Part shown: positions 44,545 through 52,948 of the stretch, piece after piece | Layout of the letters: each line of letters starts with the position of its first letter | How positions within the stretch are numbered: the stretch's first letter is position 1 | NCBI GenBank assembly: GCA_947525975.1 | Contig: CANNVE010000014.1 | Location: 21,032-85,031, forward strand | Source of the DNA: an uncultured Muribaculaceae bacterium | GTDB lineage: Bacteria; Bacteroidota; Bacteroidia; Bacteroidales; Muribaculaceae | DNA: 64,000 nt | Direction: 5' to 3' | Notes under the pieces: model-generated | The model's input: the letters and a program-made list of their open reading frames with translations, nothing else | What the model was told of the DNA's origin: nothing | Databases searched by the model: none | Position numbers and translations under genes: made by a program

Positions 44545-47301
44545 ATGAATAGACTTTACTCTATTTTATTCACGCTGTTGCTTGCTATGACCGCGGCAAC
44601 GGCCCAAGTGGTCACGTCAAGTCCCACTCCTCTCCAGACAAATTCCACCGGCGTTGTGATCACTTTCCATGCCGACCAAGGCAACAAAGGCCTGATGGGC
44701 CTCGATGCCTCAACTCCGGTGTACGCCCATACAGGCGTAATCACTGATAAGAGCGACTGCCAATGGGCCTACGCTTCCGGCTGGCTCGACAATGCCCCGA
44801 AGTACAAACTCAACTACGTAGGCACCAACACATGGACGCTCACGATCGGCGACATCAACACCTACTATGGCATCACCGATGCCTCAGAGACTGTGCGGAA
44901 ACTCTGCTTCGTATTCCGCACTGCCAATGGCTCGCAAGAGGGCAAGACCGCCACCGGCGGCGACATCTTCCTCGACGTGCTGCCTGCCGGATTCAGGATG
45001 CAATTCACATCCGACGCCCCGATGATACTGACAAGCGCCAACCCCACGGTAACATTCTCGGCCAAGGTGCCCGAGTATTCATCGATACAATTCTTCATCG
45101 ATGATGTCAACACAGAGCCATTCGCAAAAACCACCTACGGAAAATCGCTGACAAAGGCCTACACCTTCGCCCAGGGCGCTGACTGCGATGTGATTGCCGT
45201 GGCCGTGGAGAGAAAAGGAGAAAAACGCGAGACGACCGAAAAGATACACATCTGCTTCCCGCCCGACTCAAAGCCGGCGCCATTCCCCGGCGGAACACCA
45301 AAGATGGGAGCCACGGCCAATGCCGACGGCTCTGTGACATTCTGCATCGCCGCTCCGGGCAAGACAAACGGCATGATCGTGGGCGCATGGAACGGATACG
45401 AGGCTTCTGCCGCTTCGGTGATGAACTACGCCGATGTCGATGGCATCCGCTATTTCTGGACCACGGTAAGCGGCCTCGATCCCGACACCGAGTATCCGTA
45501 TTATTACCTCATCGACGGCACCTATAAGGTGGGCGATCCCTACGCCCGCCTCGTGCTTGACCCCTACAGCGACAAATGGCTGGCCGATGGCACATATCCC
45601 GGCCTTATCCCCTATCCTGCTGAAGCAGGCGGCGACGTGATGCTGGCCGTATACAAGGGCAACCGCGACAAATACGCATGGAAGGTGGAGGATTTCCAAG
45701 GTCCCGCACAGTCTGACCTGATCATCTACGAACTGCTCGTGCGCGACTTCACCGGCACCGAAGGCGAGGCCTACGGCAATGGCACCATAGCGCAAGCCGA
45801 GGAAAAACTCCCCTACCTCAAGGAGCTCGGCATAAACGCAATCGAACTCATGCCGATACAGGAATTCAACGGCAACAATTCATGGGGATACAACACTAAC
45901 TTCTATTTCGCCCCCGACAAGGCCTACGGCTCGCCCGAGGCATACCGCCACTTCATCGATGCCTGCCACAGCCAAGGCATCGCAGTCATCCTCGACGTGG
46001 TCTTTAACCAGAGCGACGGGCTTCACCCGTGGTACCAACTATATCCCTCGGGCCAAAATCCATTCTACAACGCCCAAGCCCCGCATGCATACAGCGTGCT
46101 CAACGACTGGAAGCAAGACAACTTGCTCATGCAGCAGCAATGGATCGACATGGTCACCTACTGGATGACCGCATATAAGGTCGACGGATTCAGATTCGAC
46201 CTTGTCAAGGGACTTGGCGACAACGCCAGCTACGGAGGCAACGCATCGGAAGCCAATACAAACAAATACAACGCCAGCCGCATCGCCCGCATGAAGACAA
46301 TAACCGATGCCATGCGCGCCGTGAACCCAAACGCATATTCGATCAACGAGAATCTGGCCGGCCCCGAGGAAGAAAACGCCATGGCGGCCAACGGCCAGAT
46401 CAACTGGGCCAACATCAACAACGCATCATGCCAATTCGCGATGGGATACTCTTCGGAATCTAACTGCAACCGATTCTACGCTCCCGACGACAGCCGCTCG
46501 TGGGGCTCGACCGTCAGCTACGCCGAGAGCCATGACGAGCAGCGCATGGCCTATAAGCAAGACCAATGGGGAGCCAACGGTGTGAAGGGCGACCTCGACG
46601 CCTCGATGCAACGCCTCGGCAGCGTGGCTGCCCAGATGCTGCTCTCGCCCGGAGCGCACATGATATGGCAATTCGGCGAACTGGGCAACGGCACCAACAC
46701 CAAGGACGCATCCGGCGGCAACAACACCGACCCGAAGCCCGTATACTGGGACTATCTTGATGTGCCTGCGCGCAAGGGCCTCTACGACAACTACTGCGAG
46801 CTCATCGGCCTGCGCAACGCCAATCCGGATCTCTTCGCCCAAAGCGCCACATTCGCCATAGCCTGCGGCGAAAGCGACTGGGCCAACGGACGCACCATCT
46901 ATGCCTCCACCCGGAGCAAGGAACTGATCTGCGTGGTCAATCCCGGCCTCTCGCAGGCCACAATAAGCGGCGTGAAATTCAAGTCGAAATCCGACGCCTC
47001 ATACACAGTGTCGAGCGCAAGCCATGGCGCAGACTACGCGTTCAGCGCATCAAAGGGCACCGTGACGCTCCCAGCCGGATGCTACATCGTGCTCACCAAC
47101 GCCAATGTAGCCGGCATTGAAGACGGCATCAGCGACGGCGTGAGCGTAAGAGGCGGACATGGCGAGATCATCATCGACGGAGCCTACACCGACGTCCGCG
47201 TCTATGATGTCTATGGCCGCAGCTATCCGTCGCTGCGCGTGCCTGCCGGCATCTATATAGTCAATGTCGACGGATCATCCTATAAAGTGATAGTATCTTA
47301 A
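44545..47301 (+). CDS. Secreted GH13 alpha-amylase-family enzyme with sorting domain
   Basis: A 918-aa secreted starch-active enzyme. Signal peptide MNRLYSILFTLLLAMTAATAQ is followed by N-terminal beta-sandwich modules (to about residue 360), including a starch-binding or E-set-like domain (ATANADGSVTFCIAAPGKTNGMIVG). The GH13 barrel has region I DVVFNQ, nucleophile Asp552 in GFRFDLVKG, acid Glu602 in INENLAG and Asp664 in ESHDEQ, so all three catalytic residues are present. The final about 60 residues (DVRVYDVYGRSYPSLRVPAGIYIVNVDG) look like a type A sorting domain of type IX secretion. Pullulanase, amylase and branching activity cannot be told apart here. Confidence 0.92.
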   Translation: MNRLYSILFTLLLAMTAATAQVVTSSPTPLQTNSTGVVITFHADQGNKGLMGLDASTPVYAHTGVITDKSDCQWAYASGWLDNAPKYKLNYVGTNTWTLTIGDINTYYGITDASETVRKLCFVFRTANGSQEGKTATGGDIFLDVLPAGFRMQFTSDAPMILTSANPTVTFSAKVPEYSSIQFFIDDVNTEPFAKTTYGKSLTKAYTFAQGADCDVIAVAVERKGEKRETTEKIHICFPPDSKPAPFPGGTPKMGATANADGSVTFCIAAPGKTNGMIVGAWNGYEASAASVMNYADVDGIRYFWTTVSGLDPDTEYPYYYLIDGTYKVGDPYARLVLDPYSDKWLADGTYPGLIPYPAEAGGDVMLAVYKGNRDKYAWKVEDFQGPAQSDLIIYELLVRDFTGTEGEAYGNGTIAQAEEKLPYLKELGINAIELMPIQEFNGNNSWGYNTNFYFAPDKAYGSPEAYRHFIDACHSQGIAVILDVVFNQSDGLHPWYQLYPSGQNPFYNAQAPHAYSVLNDWKQDNLLMQQQWIDMVTYWMTAYKVDGFRFDLVKGLGDNASYGGNASEANTNKYNASRIARMKTITDAMRAVNPNAYSINENLAGPEEENAMAANGQINWANINNASCQFAMGYSSESNCNRFYAPDDSRSWGSTVSYAESHDEQRMAYKQDQWGANGVKGDLDASMQRLGSVAAQMLLSPGAHMIWQFGELGNGTNTKDASGGNNTDPKPVYWDYLDVPARKGLYDNYCELIGLRNANPDLFAQSATFAIACGESDWANGRTIYASTRSKELICVVNPGLSQATISGVKFKSKSDASYTVSSASHGADYAFSASKGTVTLPAGCYIVLTNANVAGIEDGISDGVSVRGGHGEIIIDGAYTDVRVYDVYGRSYPSLRVPAGIYIVNVDGSSYKVIVS

Positions 47302-47329
47302 AAACAGAAGAGTGAATCATAGCTTACCA

Positions 47330-47360
47330 TTGTGCATTTCAGTATTTTTCGCTAATTTTG
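47330..47360 (+). promoter_or_regulatory. Promoter of the YhcG nuclease gene, probably leaderless
   Basis: TTG (47330-47332), 20 nt, and TAATTTTG (47353-47360). The ATG is at 47365, the same 5-nt distance seen for the histidine kinase gene at 5115. Confidence 0.75.
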
Positions 47361-47364
47361 CATT

Positions 47365-48591
47365 ATGTCTGACGAAATTTTGAAAAATATTGAAATATTA
47401 CCTGATGAGGTGGGATTTGTATCAGACCTCAAGGCGATCGTATATACGGCTAAGGCTAAAGCCTATCAAGCAGCAGACCTCTACAACGTGGCCAGCAATT
47501 GGCTTGTTGGCAGACGCATCGTTGAGCAAGAGCAGCATGGAGAGGCTCGCGCCCAATATGGTAAACACGTGATTGAGATAGCATCGCTTGCTCTTACCGA
47601 GGAATTCGGTAAAGGCTATAGCAAAACACAGATTATCAATTTTCGTAAATTCTATCTGTCATTCAAATATTTGCCAATTCATCAGACGCTGTCTGATGAA
47701 TTGGTGTCAAAGCATCAGACACTGTCTGATATATTGTCAACAAAAGGGCAGACAGCATCTGACCTTTCTATGCCCGCTGAATTGGAACTGGCTCAGATTC
47801 TCCCGGCTAATTTGTCTTGGTCGCATTATGAGCGTCTGATGCGAATTGCAGATGAAGATGAGCGGGATTGGTATATGCGGGAGGCGGCCTTGGAGGGGTG
47901 GAGCGTACGCACATTGGACAGGAATATCGGTTCTCAGTATTACTATCGCTTGCTCCAGACTCCGGAATCGAAGAAGGGGGAGGTCATTGACGAGATGAAG
48001 AAACTGACCACCGATTATCAGAAAGATCGCCATAAGTTCATGCGCAATCCTGTAGTTGCGGAGTTTTTAGGCTTCTCGTCAGAATCGGCATACTCCGAAA
48101 CGAATTTGGAGACAGCGATAATTGACCATCTTCAGAAATTCATCATGGAGTTGGGCAAAGGCTATGCTTTCGTTGCTCGTCAACAAAGAATCAAGACCGA
48201 CATGGGTGAGTATTACATCGACCTTGTATTTTACAACTATATCCTTAAATGCTTCTTATTGATTGACCTGAAGACATCTCCCATAACTCATCAAGATTTG
48301 GGGCAGATGGATATGTATATACGCATGTATGATGAGCTGAAATGCACTCCGAGTGATACCCCTACCATCGGACTCCTCCTTTGTTCAGAAACGAGCAAGG
48401 ATTTGGCGCGGTACTCCATTCTGAAAGACAGCAAGCAGATATATACCGCCAAATATCTAACTTATCTTCCGAGCAAAGAACAACTTGCCGACGAGATAAT
48501 CAAACAGAAAGAAATATTCGAACTGCAGATAGGCAAGAAATCTGACTCCCCCCTGCATTATCCACATTTAAAAAAACATGTGACTAAATAA
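47365..48591 (+). CDS. YhcG-type PDDEXK nuclease domain protein (DUF1016)
   Basis: A 408-aa protein. The N-terminal DUF1016 helical domain (residues 15-190; YNVASNWLVGRRIVEQEQHGEARAQYG, LSWSHYERLMRIADEDERDWYMREA) precedes a C-terminal PDDEXK nuclease core with DLVFYNYILKCFLLIDLKTSPITHQDLGQMDMYIRMYD. D, D and K of the fold are present (IDLVFY, LIDLK). Between the two parts an 11-residue unit repeats three times (residues 106-138, HQTLSD type). The family is linked to mobile DNA and defence in other genomes. Here it stands alone between a GH13 gene and guanine deaminase. Confidence 0.9.
   Translation: MSDEILKNIEILPDEVGFVSDLKAIVYTAKAKAYQAADLYNVASNWLVGRRIVEQEQHGEARAQYGKHVIEIASLALTEEFGKGYSKTQIINFRKFYLSFKYLPIHQTLSDELVSKHQTLSDILSTKGQTASDLSMPAELELAQILPANLSWSHYERLMRIADEDERDWYMREAALEGWSVRTLDRNIGSQYYYRLLQTPESKKGEVIDEMKKLTTDYQKDRHKFMRNPVVAEFLGFSSESAYSETNLETAIIDHLQKFIMELGKGYAFVARQQRIKTDMGEYYIDLVFYNYILKCFLLIDLKTSPITHQDLGQMDMYIRMYDELKCTPSDTPTIGLLLCSETSKDLARYSILKDSKQIYTAKYLTYLPSKEQLADEIIKQKEIFELQIGKKSDSPLHYPHLKKHVTK
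47680..47778 (+). repeat. 33-bp in-frame tandem repeat inside the YhcG gene
   Basis: Three 33-bp units encode HQTLSDELVSK, HQTLSDILSTK and GQTASDLSMPA. The first two each contain the palindrome ATCAGAC-N3-GTCTGAT (47681-47697 and 47714-47730). The third unit is more diverged. Confidence 0.75.
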
Positions 48592-48678
48592 GGTGATATC
48601 ATTGAGAGGGCCAAAATTGGAGAATATATCTCAAAAAAGCACGGTAACTATGATAACCGATGCAAAGCCCGATAACTG

Positions 48679-48717
48679 ACACAATCCGCCGGTCACAAGA
48701 TGGCCGGCGGATTTGTG
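48679..48717 (+). terminator. Hairpin in the spacer after the YhcG gene
   Basis: ACACA-TCCGCCGG pairs with CCGGCGGA-TGTGT across an 11-nt loop, with a small bulge. There is no long T-run, so it may be a terminator or only a stable stem. The rest of 48592-48792 shows no gene. Confidence 0.55.
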
Positions 48718-48792
48718 TTGGTATTCAACCATCTTAAGCGCATCATTGTTATTCAATTATAATCCTTATACAACGCATTCAACTTAAGCAAA

Positions 48793-50199
48793 ATGGCATA
48801 TACACCTCTACCCATCAATCCCCGCGGCTCTGCCCTGAAAGGCGTGAGAGGCAGGGTGCTGACATACAAAGCCGACCCTTTCCTTGTAGACGCGCGTGAT
48901 TGCTATGATTATTACGAAGATGGCATCGTGGTGATTCAAGACGGACGCATCATCAACGTCGGCCCCGGCGAAGAGATCGTCAGGCAATATCCACGGCTGC
49001 AAGATATCGACACATACGCCGACGCAGTGATAATGCCAGGATTCATCGACTGCCACGTGCACTATGTGCAAGCGCCGATGATCGCATCCTTCGGCGATAC
49101 GCTGCTCGACTGGCTCAACAAATACACCTTCCCCACTGAAGCGAAATTTGCCGACAGGGGATTCGCCGATGATGTGGCGAAAGTGTTCTTCAGACAGTTG
49201 CTCGAACAAGGCACCACCACTGCCAATGTGTTTTCGACCTCATCAGCCGAATCGGTCGACGCATTTTTCGAGGAATCAGAGCGCTACGACACCCGCATGA
49301 TCTCGGGCAAAGTGCTGATGGACCGCAATGTGCCCGACAATCTAAAGGATCGAAGCGCGGAGGAATCCGTAGCGGTAAGCGAGCGCCTATTGAAAAAATG
49401 GCACCATCGCGGACGCCAGCTCTACGCCGTGATCCCGAGATTCGCCCCTACGTCTACGCCAAAGCAGTTAGAACTCGCCGGCAAACTCTACCAAAGATAC
49501 ATAGACCAGGGCGTATACATGCACACCCACCTCGACGAGGCTGAGAACGAAATCGAATGGGTGAAGAAACTCTTTCCCGACCAACGCGACTACACCGATG
49601 TCTACAAACACTTTGGCCTGGTCGACCGCCGCTCGGTGATGGCCCACTGCTGCATAGTGAGAGAGGAAGAATGGCAGACTCTGCATGACAGCGGATGCGG
49701 AGTGGCCCACTGCCCATGCTCAAACCTCTTCCTTGGCGACGGCCAATTCAAGATGTGGGAAGCAAAGCGGCATGACCGTCCGGTGAGGGTGGGAATGGGC
49801 ACCGACGTTGGAGGGGGCACCAATTTCTCAATACCGCGAAACCTGAGCGAGGCCTACAAGGTATCGATGCTGCAGCATCACAGCATTGACGCCCTGAAAG
49901 CCTTTTACCTGGCCACACGAGGCGGCGCCGAAGCCCTGCACCTCGAAGACACGGTGGGAAGCCTCGCGCCCGGATATGAGGCCGACATAGCCGTGCTCAC
50001 GCTGCAGCCGACTGAATTCGCCAAATGGCGCATGAAATTCGCTGACGACATTTTCGAGAAACTTTTCGTGCTCATGACCCTCGGCCTCAACGACATGAAC
50101 ATAGCCACATACGTGGCCGGCCGAAAGGTATACGACCGCGAGCGCGACAAGCCGTACATGTACGCCTCTGATTTTCCCAACACTAAATATGAGGGATGA
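48793..50199 (+). CDS. guaD: Guanine deaminase
   Basis: A 468-aa amidohydrolase converting guanine to xanthine. Metal ligands are in PGFIDCHVHYVQAP (HxH), with the family-specific IDCHVHYVQ form that marks guanine deaminases. Next are HTHLDEAENEIEWV (second His), RSVMAHCCIV (His), GCGVAHCPCSNLFLGDG, and the metal Asp in GMGTDVGGGTNFS. The C-terminal composite domain ends GYEADIAVLTLQP. Purine transport or xanthine genes are not adjacent. Confidence 0.94.
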   Translation: MAYTPLPINPRGSALKGVRGRVLTYKADPFLVDARDCYDYYEDGIVVIQDGRIINVGPGEEIVRQYPRLQDIDTYADAVIMPGFIDCHVHYVQAPMIASFGDTLLDWLNKYTFPTEAKFADRGFADDVAKVFFRQLLEQGTTTANVFSTSSAESVDAFFEESERYDTRMISGKVLMDRNVPDNLKDRSAEESVAVSERLLKKWHHRGRQLYAVIPRFAPTSTPKQLELAGKLYQRYIDQGVYMHTHLDEAENEIEWVKKLFPDQRDYTDVYKHFGLVDRRSVMAHCCIVREEEWQTLHDSGCGVAHCPCSNLFLGDGQFKMWEAKRHDRPVRVGMGTDVGGGTNFSIPRNLSEAYKVSMLQHHSIDALKAFYLATRGGAEALHLEDTVGSLAPGYEADIAVLTLQPTEFAKWRMKFADDIFEKLFVLMTLGLNDMNIATYVAGRKVYDRERDKPYMYASDFPNTKYEG

Positions 50200-50251
50200 C
50201 CGGTGAGCTCCCGCCGGCCATCGCCCTCCGAGCCACCATGCGAGCTTTAAA

Positions 50252-50283
50252 TTTGTGGATTTGCGAAAAGATGACTAACTTTG
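50252..50283 (+). promoter_or_regulatory. Promoter of tsaB
   Basis: TTTG (50252-50255), 20 nt, and TAACTTTG (50276-50283). The tsaB ATG is at 50332. Confidence 0.8.
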
Positions 50284-50331
50284 TATCCGAAACAACCAAA
50301 CATAGATTATCCACTCAAAATCCAATGAAGG

Positions 50332-51027
50332 ATGGCCGTAATATTAAGCATTGACACCACAGGCACAGCCTGCTCCACCGCACTTTCAGCCGAAGGGCTC
50401 ACCCTAAGGCATTATGAAGAATTCGAAGGGCGCAACCACGCATCGGCTCTTTCCGGCCAGATCAAGGGATGCCTCGATTTTTTGCGGGAGAAAGAGCTTG
50501 ACCTACAGGCCATAGCCGTGTCGATGGGCCCCGGCAGCTACACAGGTCTTCGCATCGGGCTGAGCGAGGCCAAAGGCCTTGCCTATGCCCTCGACGTGCC
50601 CCTCATCGGCGTGAGCACGCTGAAACTGATGGCCACCACAGTGATGTTTTCAGGCATTGACATCGACGATGACGCAATATTCGTGCCGATGGTCGACGCC
50701 CGCCGCATGGAGGTGTACACCTGCGCCTACGACATGTCACTATCCGAGCTGATGACACCCGGAGCCTTGGTGCTCGATGCCGACAGCTACGCCGACCTCA
50801 TCGGTACGGGCCGTCAGGTGCTGTTCTTCGGTAACGGCAGCGAGAAATTCAGGCCGCTGGTGACAGCGCCCAACGCACGTTTCGTGCCCGACATCGAGCC
50901 GCTGGCCGTGAACATGCTCGCTTTGGCCGACCTGGCCTATTCGCGCCGCGAATTCATCGACCTCGCCTACTCCACACCCTCCTACCTCAAAGAATTCCAG
51001 GCCACAACCCCAAAAAACAAACTTTAA
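50332..51027 (+). CDS. tsaB: tRNA threonylcarbamoyladenosine biosynthesis protein TsaB
   Basis: A 231-aa ASKHA-fold partner of TsaD in t6A synthesis. The N-terminus ILSIDTTGTACSTALSAEG and the segment AVSMGPGSYTGLRIGLSEAKGLAYALDVPLIGVSTL are diagnostic. ATG at 50325 is out of frame, and 50332 gives the conserved start. The gene ends at 51027, next to a 53-nt palindrome, facing miaB. Confidence 0.95.
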   Translation: MAVILSIDTTGTACSTALSAEGLTLRHYEEFEGRNHASALSGQIKGCLDFLREKELDLQAIAVSMGPGSYTGLRIGLSEAKGLAYALDVPLIGVSTLKLMATTVMFSGIDIDDDAIFVPMVDARRMEVYTCAYDMSLSELMTPGALVLDADSYADLIGTGRQVLFFGNGSEKFRPLVTAPNARFVPDIEPLAVNMLALADLAYSRREFIDLAYSTPSYLKEFQATTPKNKL

Positions 51028-51080
51028 GCAAGGCATAAATCAAGGGGCGCGAAATTCGCGCCCCTTGATTTATGCCTTGC
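51028..51080. terminator. 53-nt perfect palindrome between convergent tsaB and miaB
   Basis: Arms of 26 bp (51028-51053 and 51055-51080) are exact complements around A51054, with core GGGGCGCG. It begins at the base after the tsaB stop. It lacks a T-run on the plus side, so termination is inferred from stability and position. Confidence 0.7.
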
Positions 51081-51089
51081 GATATGAAC

Positions 51090-52409
51090 TCAGGCCAGCT
51101 CGCAGATTAGCGTGGCGGAAGTGGCGTCGGCGACACGCACCCTGACGATGTCGCCCGGGCGGAATTCGCCGCGTGGGAACACGCAGGTCTTGTTCTGCTC
51201 AGTGCGGCCTACCCATTGATCTGTACTGCGCTTCGACACGCTCTCCACGAGCACGTCAAATTCCTTGCCGATGTCGCGGCGGTTGCTCGCGAGCGACAAT
51301 TCGTTCTGCAAGGCTATCATGCGGTTGAGGCGATCGATCTTCACGTCTTCAGGCACATTGTCGGGCATTTGGCGCGACGCCAAAGTGCCGGGCCTCTCCG
51401 AATATTTGAACATAAAGGCCGAGTCGAATCCAACGGCGCGCATCAGATCGAGCGTCTGCTGGAAGTCCTCCTCTGTCTCATCGTGAAATCCGGTGAATAG
51501 GTCGGTGCTGATGGCGCAGTCAGGCATGGCGGCGCGTATGGCGGCTATGCGGCCAAGATACCACTCGCGGGTGTATTTTCGGTTCATGTCGGCGAGCACC
51601 TTGTCGCTGCCGGCCTGCACCGGCAGATGCACGTGCTTGCAGATATTGGGGCGTGAGGCCATCGCAGCGATGGTGTCGTCGCTCATGTCCTTTGGGTGCG
51701 ATGTGGTGTAACGAATGCGCATATCGGGAGCGGCATCGGCCACCATCAGCAGCAGCCGGGCGAATGTGGTGTCGCCATCGCGATATGAATTCACGTTCTG
51801 GCCCAGGAGCGTCACCTCCTTATAGCCCTTGGCGCGCAGGTCGGCGAGCTCATTGAGTATGCTCTCTGCCGGACGGCTTCGCTCGCGCCCGCGAGTGTAG
51901 GGCACGATGCAGTAGCTGCAGAAATTGTTGCATCCGCGCATGATGCTGATGAATCCGCTGATCTTTCCTTGCCCTATGCGGCGGGGTATGATGTCGCGGT
52001 AGGTCTCCGTGGTGCTGAGTTCCACATTTATAGCCTTTTGACCGGCCTCAGCCGCCGCGAACAGAGCGGGCAGATCGAGATAAGAATCAGGGCCTGCCAC
52101 GAGGTCGACACCATGGTCGTTGATGAGCGATTCGCGCACGCGCTCGGCCATGCAGCCGATGACTCCGATGATCAGCCGGCCCTTCTTTTTGCGGCGCATA
52201 GAGGCCAGGAACTGCAGGCGCCCCACTATCTTCTGCTCGGCGTTGTCGCGAATCGAGCACGTGTTGAGCAATATCGCGTCGGCATCCTCGATCTCCTCTG
52301 TGAGCGCGTACCCGGCCATGCCGGCTATCGAGGCCACTACCTCGCTGTCGGCCACATTCATCTGGCAGCCGTAAGTCTCTATATATAGTTTCTTGTCTAT
52401 GGTTTTCAT
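51090..52409 (-). CDS. miaB: tRNA-2-methylthio-N6-dimethylallyladenosine synthase
   Basis: A 439-aa radical SAM methylthiotransferase acting at A37 of tRNAs reading UNN codons. The UPF0004 N-terminal domain begins YIETYGCQMNVADSE and includes LLNTCSIRDNAEQK. The radical SAM motif is MRGCNNFCSYCIVPYTRGRERSRP, and a TRAM domain closes the protein (residues 375-438). All six cluster cysteines are visible. Its promoter region is shared with the divergent small gene at 52501. Confidence 0.97.
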   Translation of the reverse strand: MKTIDKKLYIETYGCQMNVADSEVVASIAGMAGYALTEEIEDADAILLNTCSIRDNAEQKIVGRLQFLASMRRKKKGRLIIGVIGCMAERVRESLINDHGVDLVAGPDSYLDLPALFAAAEAGQKAINVELSTTETYRDIIPRRIGQGKISGFISIMRGCNNFCSYCIVPYTRGRERSRPAESILNELADLRAKGYKEVTLLGQNVNSYRDGDTTFARLLLMVADAAPDMRIRYTTSHPKDMSDDTIAAMASRPNICKHVHLPVQAGSDKVLADMNRKYTREWYLGRIAAIRAAMPDCAISTDLFTGFHDETEEDFQQTLDLMRAVGFDSAFMFKYSERPGTLASRQMPDNVPEDVKIDRLNRMIALQNELSLASNRRDIGKEFDVLVESVSKRSTDQWVGRTEQNKTCVFPRGEFRPGDIVRVRVADATSATLICELA

Positions 52410-52428
52410 CGCTTAATTTATTTCACCG

Positions 52429-52462
52429 CAAATTTACGTATTTTATTTGTGTATTTGCCCAA
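52429..52462 (-). promoter_or_regulatory. Probable promoter of miaB
   Basis: On the minus strand TAAATTTG (52436-52429) is a good -7 element. A TTG at 52462-52460 lies 23 nt away, a little far. It overlaps the -33 part of the divergent promoter at 52446-52477. Confidence 0.5.
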
Positions 52463-52477
52463 CATTGATTAATTTTG
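52446..52477 (+). promoter_or_regulatory. Promoter of the small membrane protein gene
   Basis: TTTG (52446-52449), 20 nt, and TAATTTTG (52470-52477) fit the consensus. The ATG at 52501 follows 24 nt later. Confidence 0.8.
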
Positions 52478-52500
52478 TGGAAAAATTAGAATCGCTCTGT

Positions 52501-52890
52501 ATGGACTCAGAAATTTTCAAGATCCTCGTGGCTATCGGCTTCATAGCACTGTCGGTCTTCTCGAGCGTGAGCCAAAAGCGCAAGAAAGGCAACGGCACAA
52601 TGCCGCCTGCCCCCGGGCAAGGATCCATGCAAGGCAATCAGCCCGTAGGCCACAGGCAGCCGCATATCCGGCCCGAGGCCCGGAACAACGCCGGGCCACA
52701 GACCGCAAAGGCCAAGACCTACACACCGGTGAAGGCGCCCCGCCGCGCAGCTCTGCCCGAGGAGGGCGTGAGAGTCACCTCGGCGCGCATGGCCCCCAAC
52801 CCGGTGAAAAAAACAAACGCGGCCTTCAAGAGCAAGGACGAATTGCGCCGTGCCATCATTCTCGGCGAAGTGCTCGCCCCTAAATTCTGA
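52501..52890 (+). CDS. Small membrane-anchored protein, unknown
   Basis: A 129-aa protein starting MDSEIFKILVAIGFIALSVFSS, one N-terminal membrane helix with the bulk in the cytoplasm by the positive-inside rule (SQKRKKGNG follows). A proline- and glutamine-rich linker leads to a short conserved-looking C-terminal helix, KDELRRAIILGEVLAPKF. Similar small proteins with a RRAxxxxEIL tail exist in Bacteroidales, but I know no function. It precedes the CoA-transferase gene by 58 nt and is probably in the same transcript. Confidence 0.75.
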   Translation: MDSEIFKILVAIGFIALSVFSSVSQKRKKGNGTMPPAPGQGSMQGNQPVGHRQPHIRPEARNNAGPQTAKAKTYTPVKAPRRAALPEEGVRVTSARMAPNPVKKTNAAFKSKDELRRAIILGEVLAPKF

Positions 52891-52948
52891 TAGACCGCAC
52901 ACTACCGACCCAATACCATACCAACTATAAAAAACTAATCGTATTTTT

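Noticed and set aside
47680..47778. CRISPR-like repeat array
   Set aside because: Only three units, in frame within a coding gene, without spacers or cas genes.
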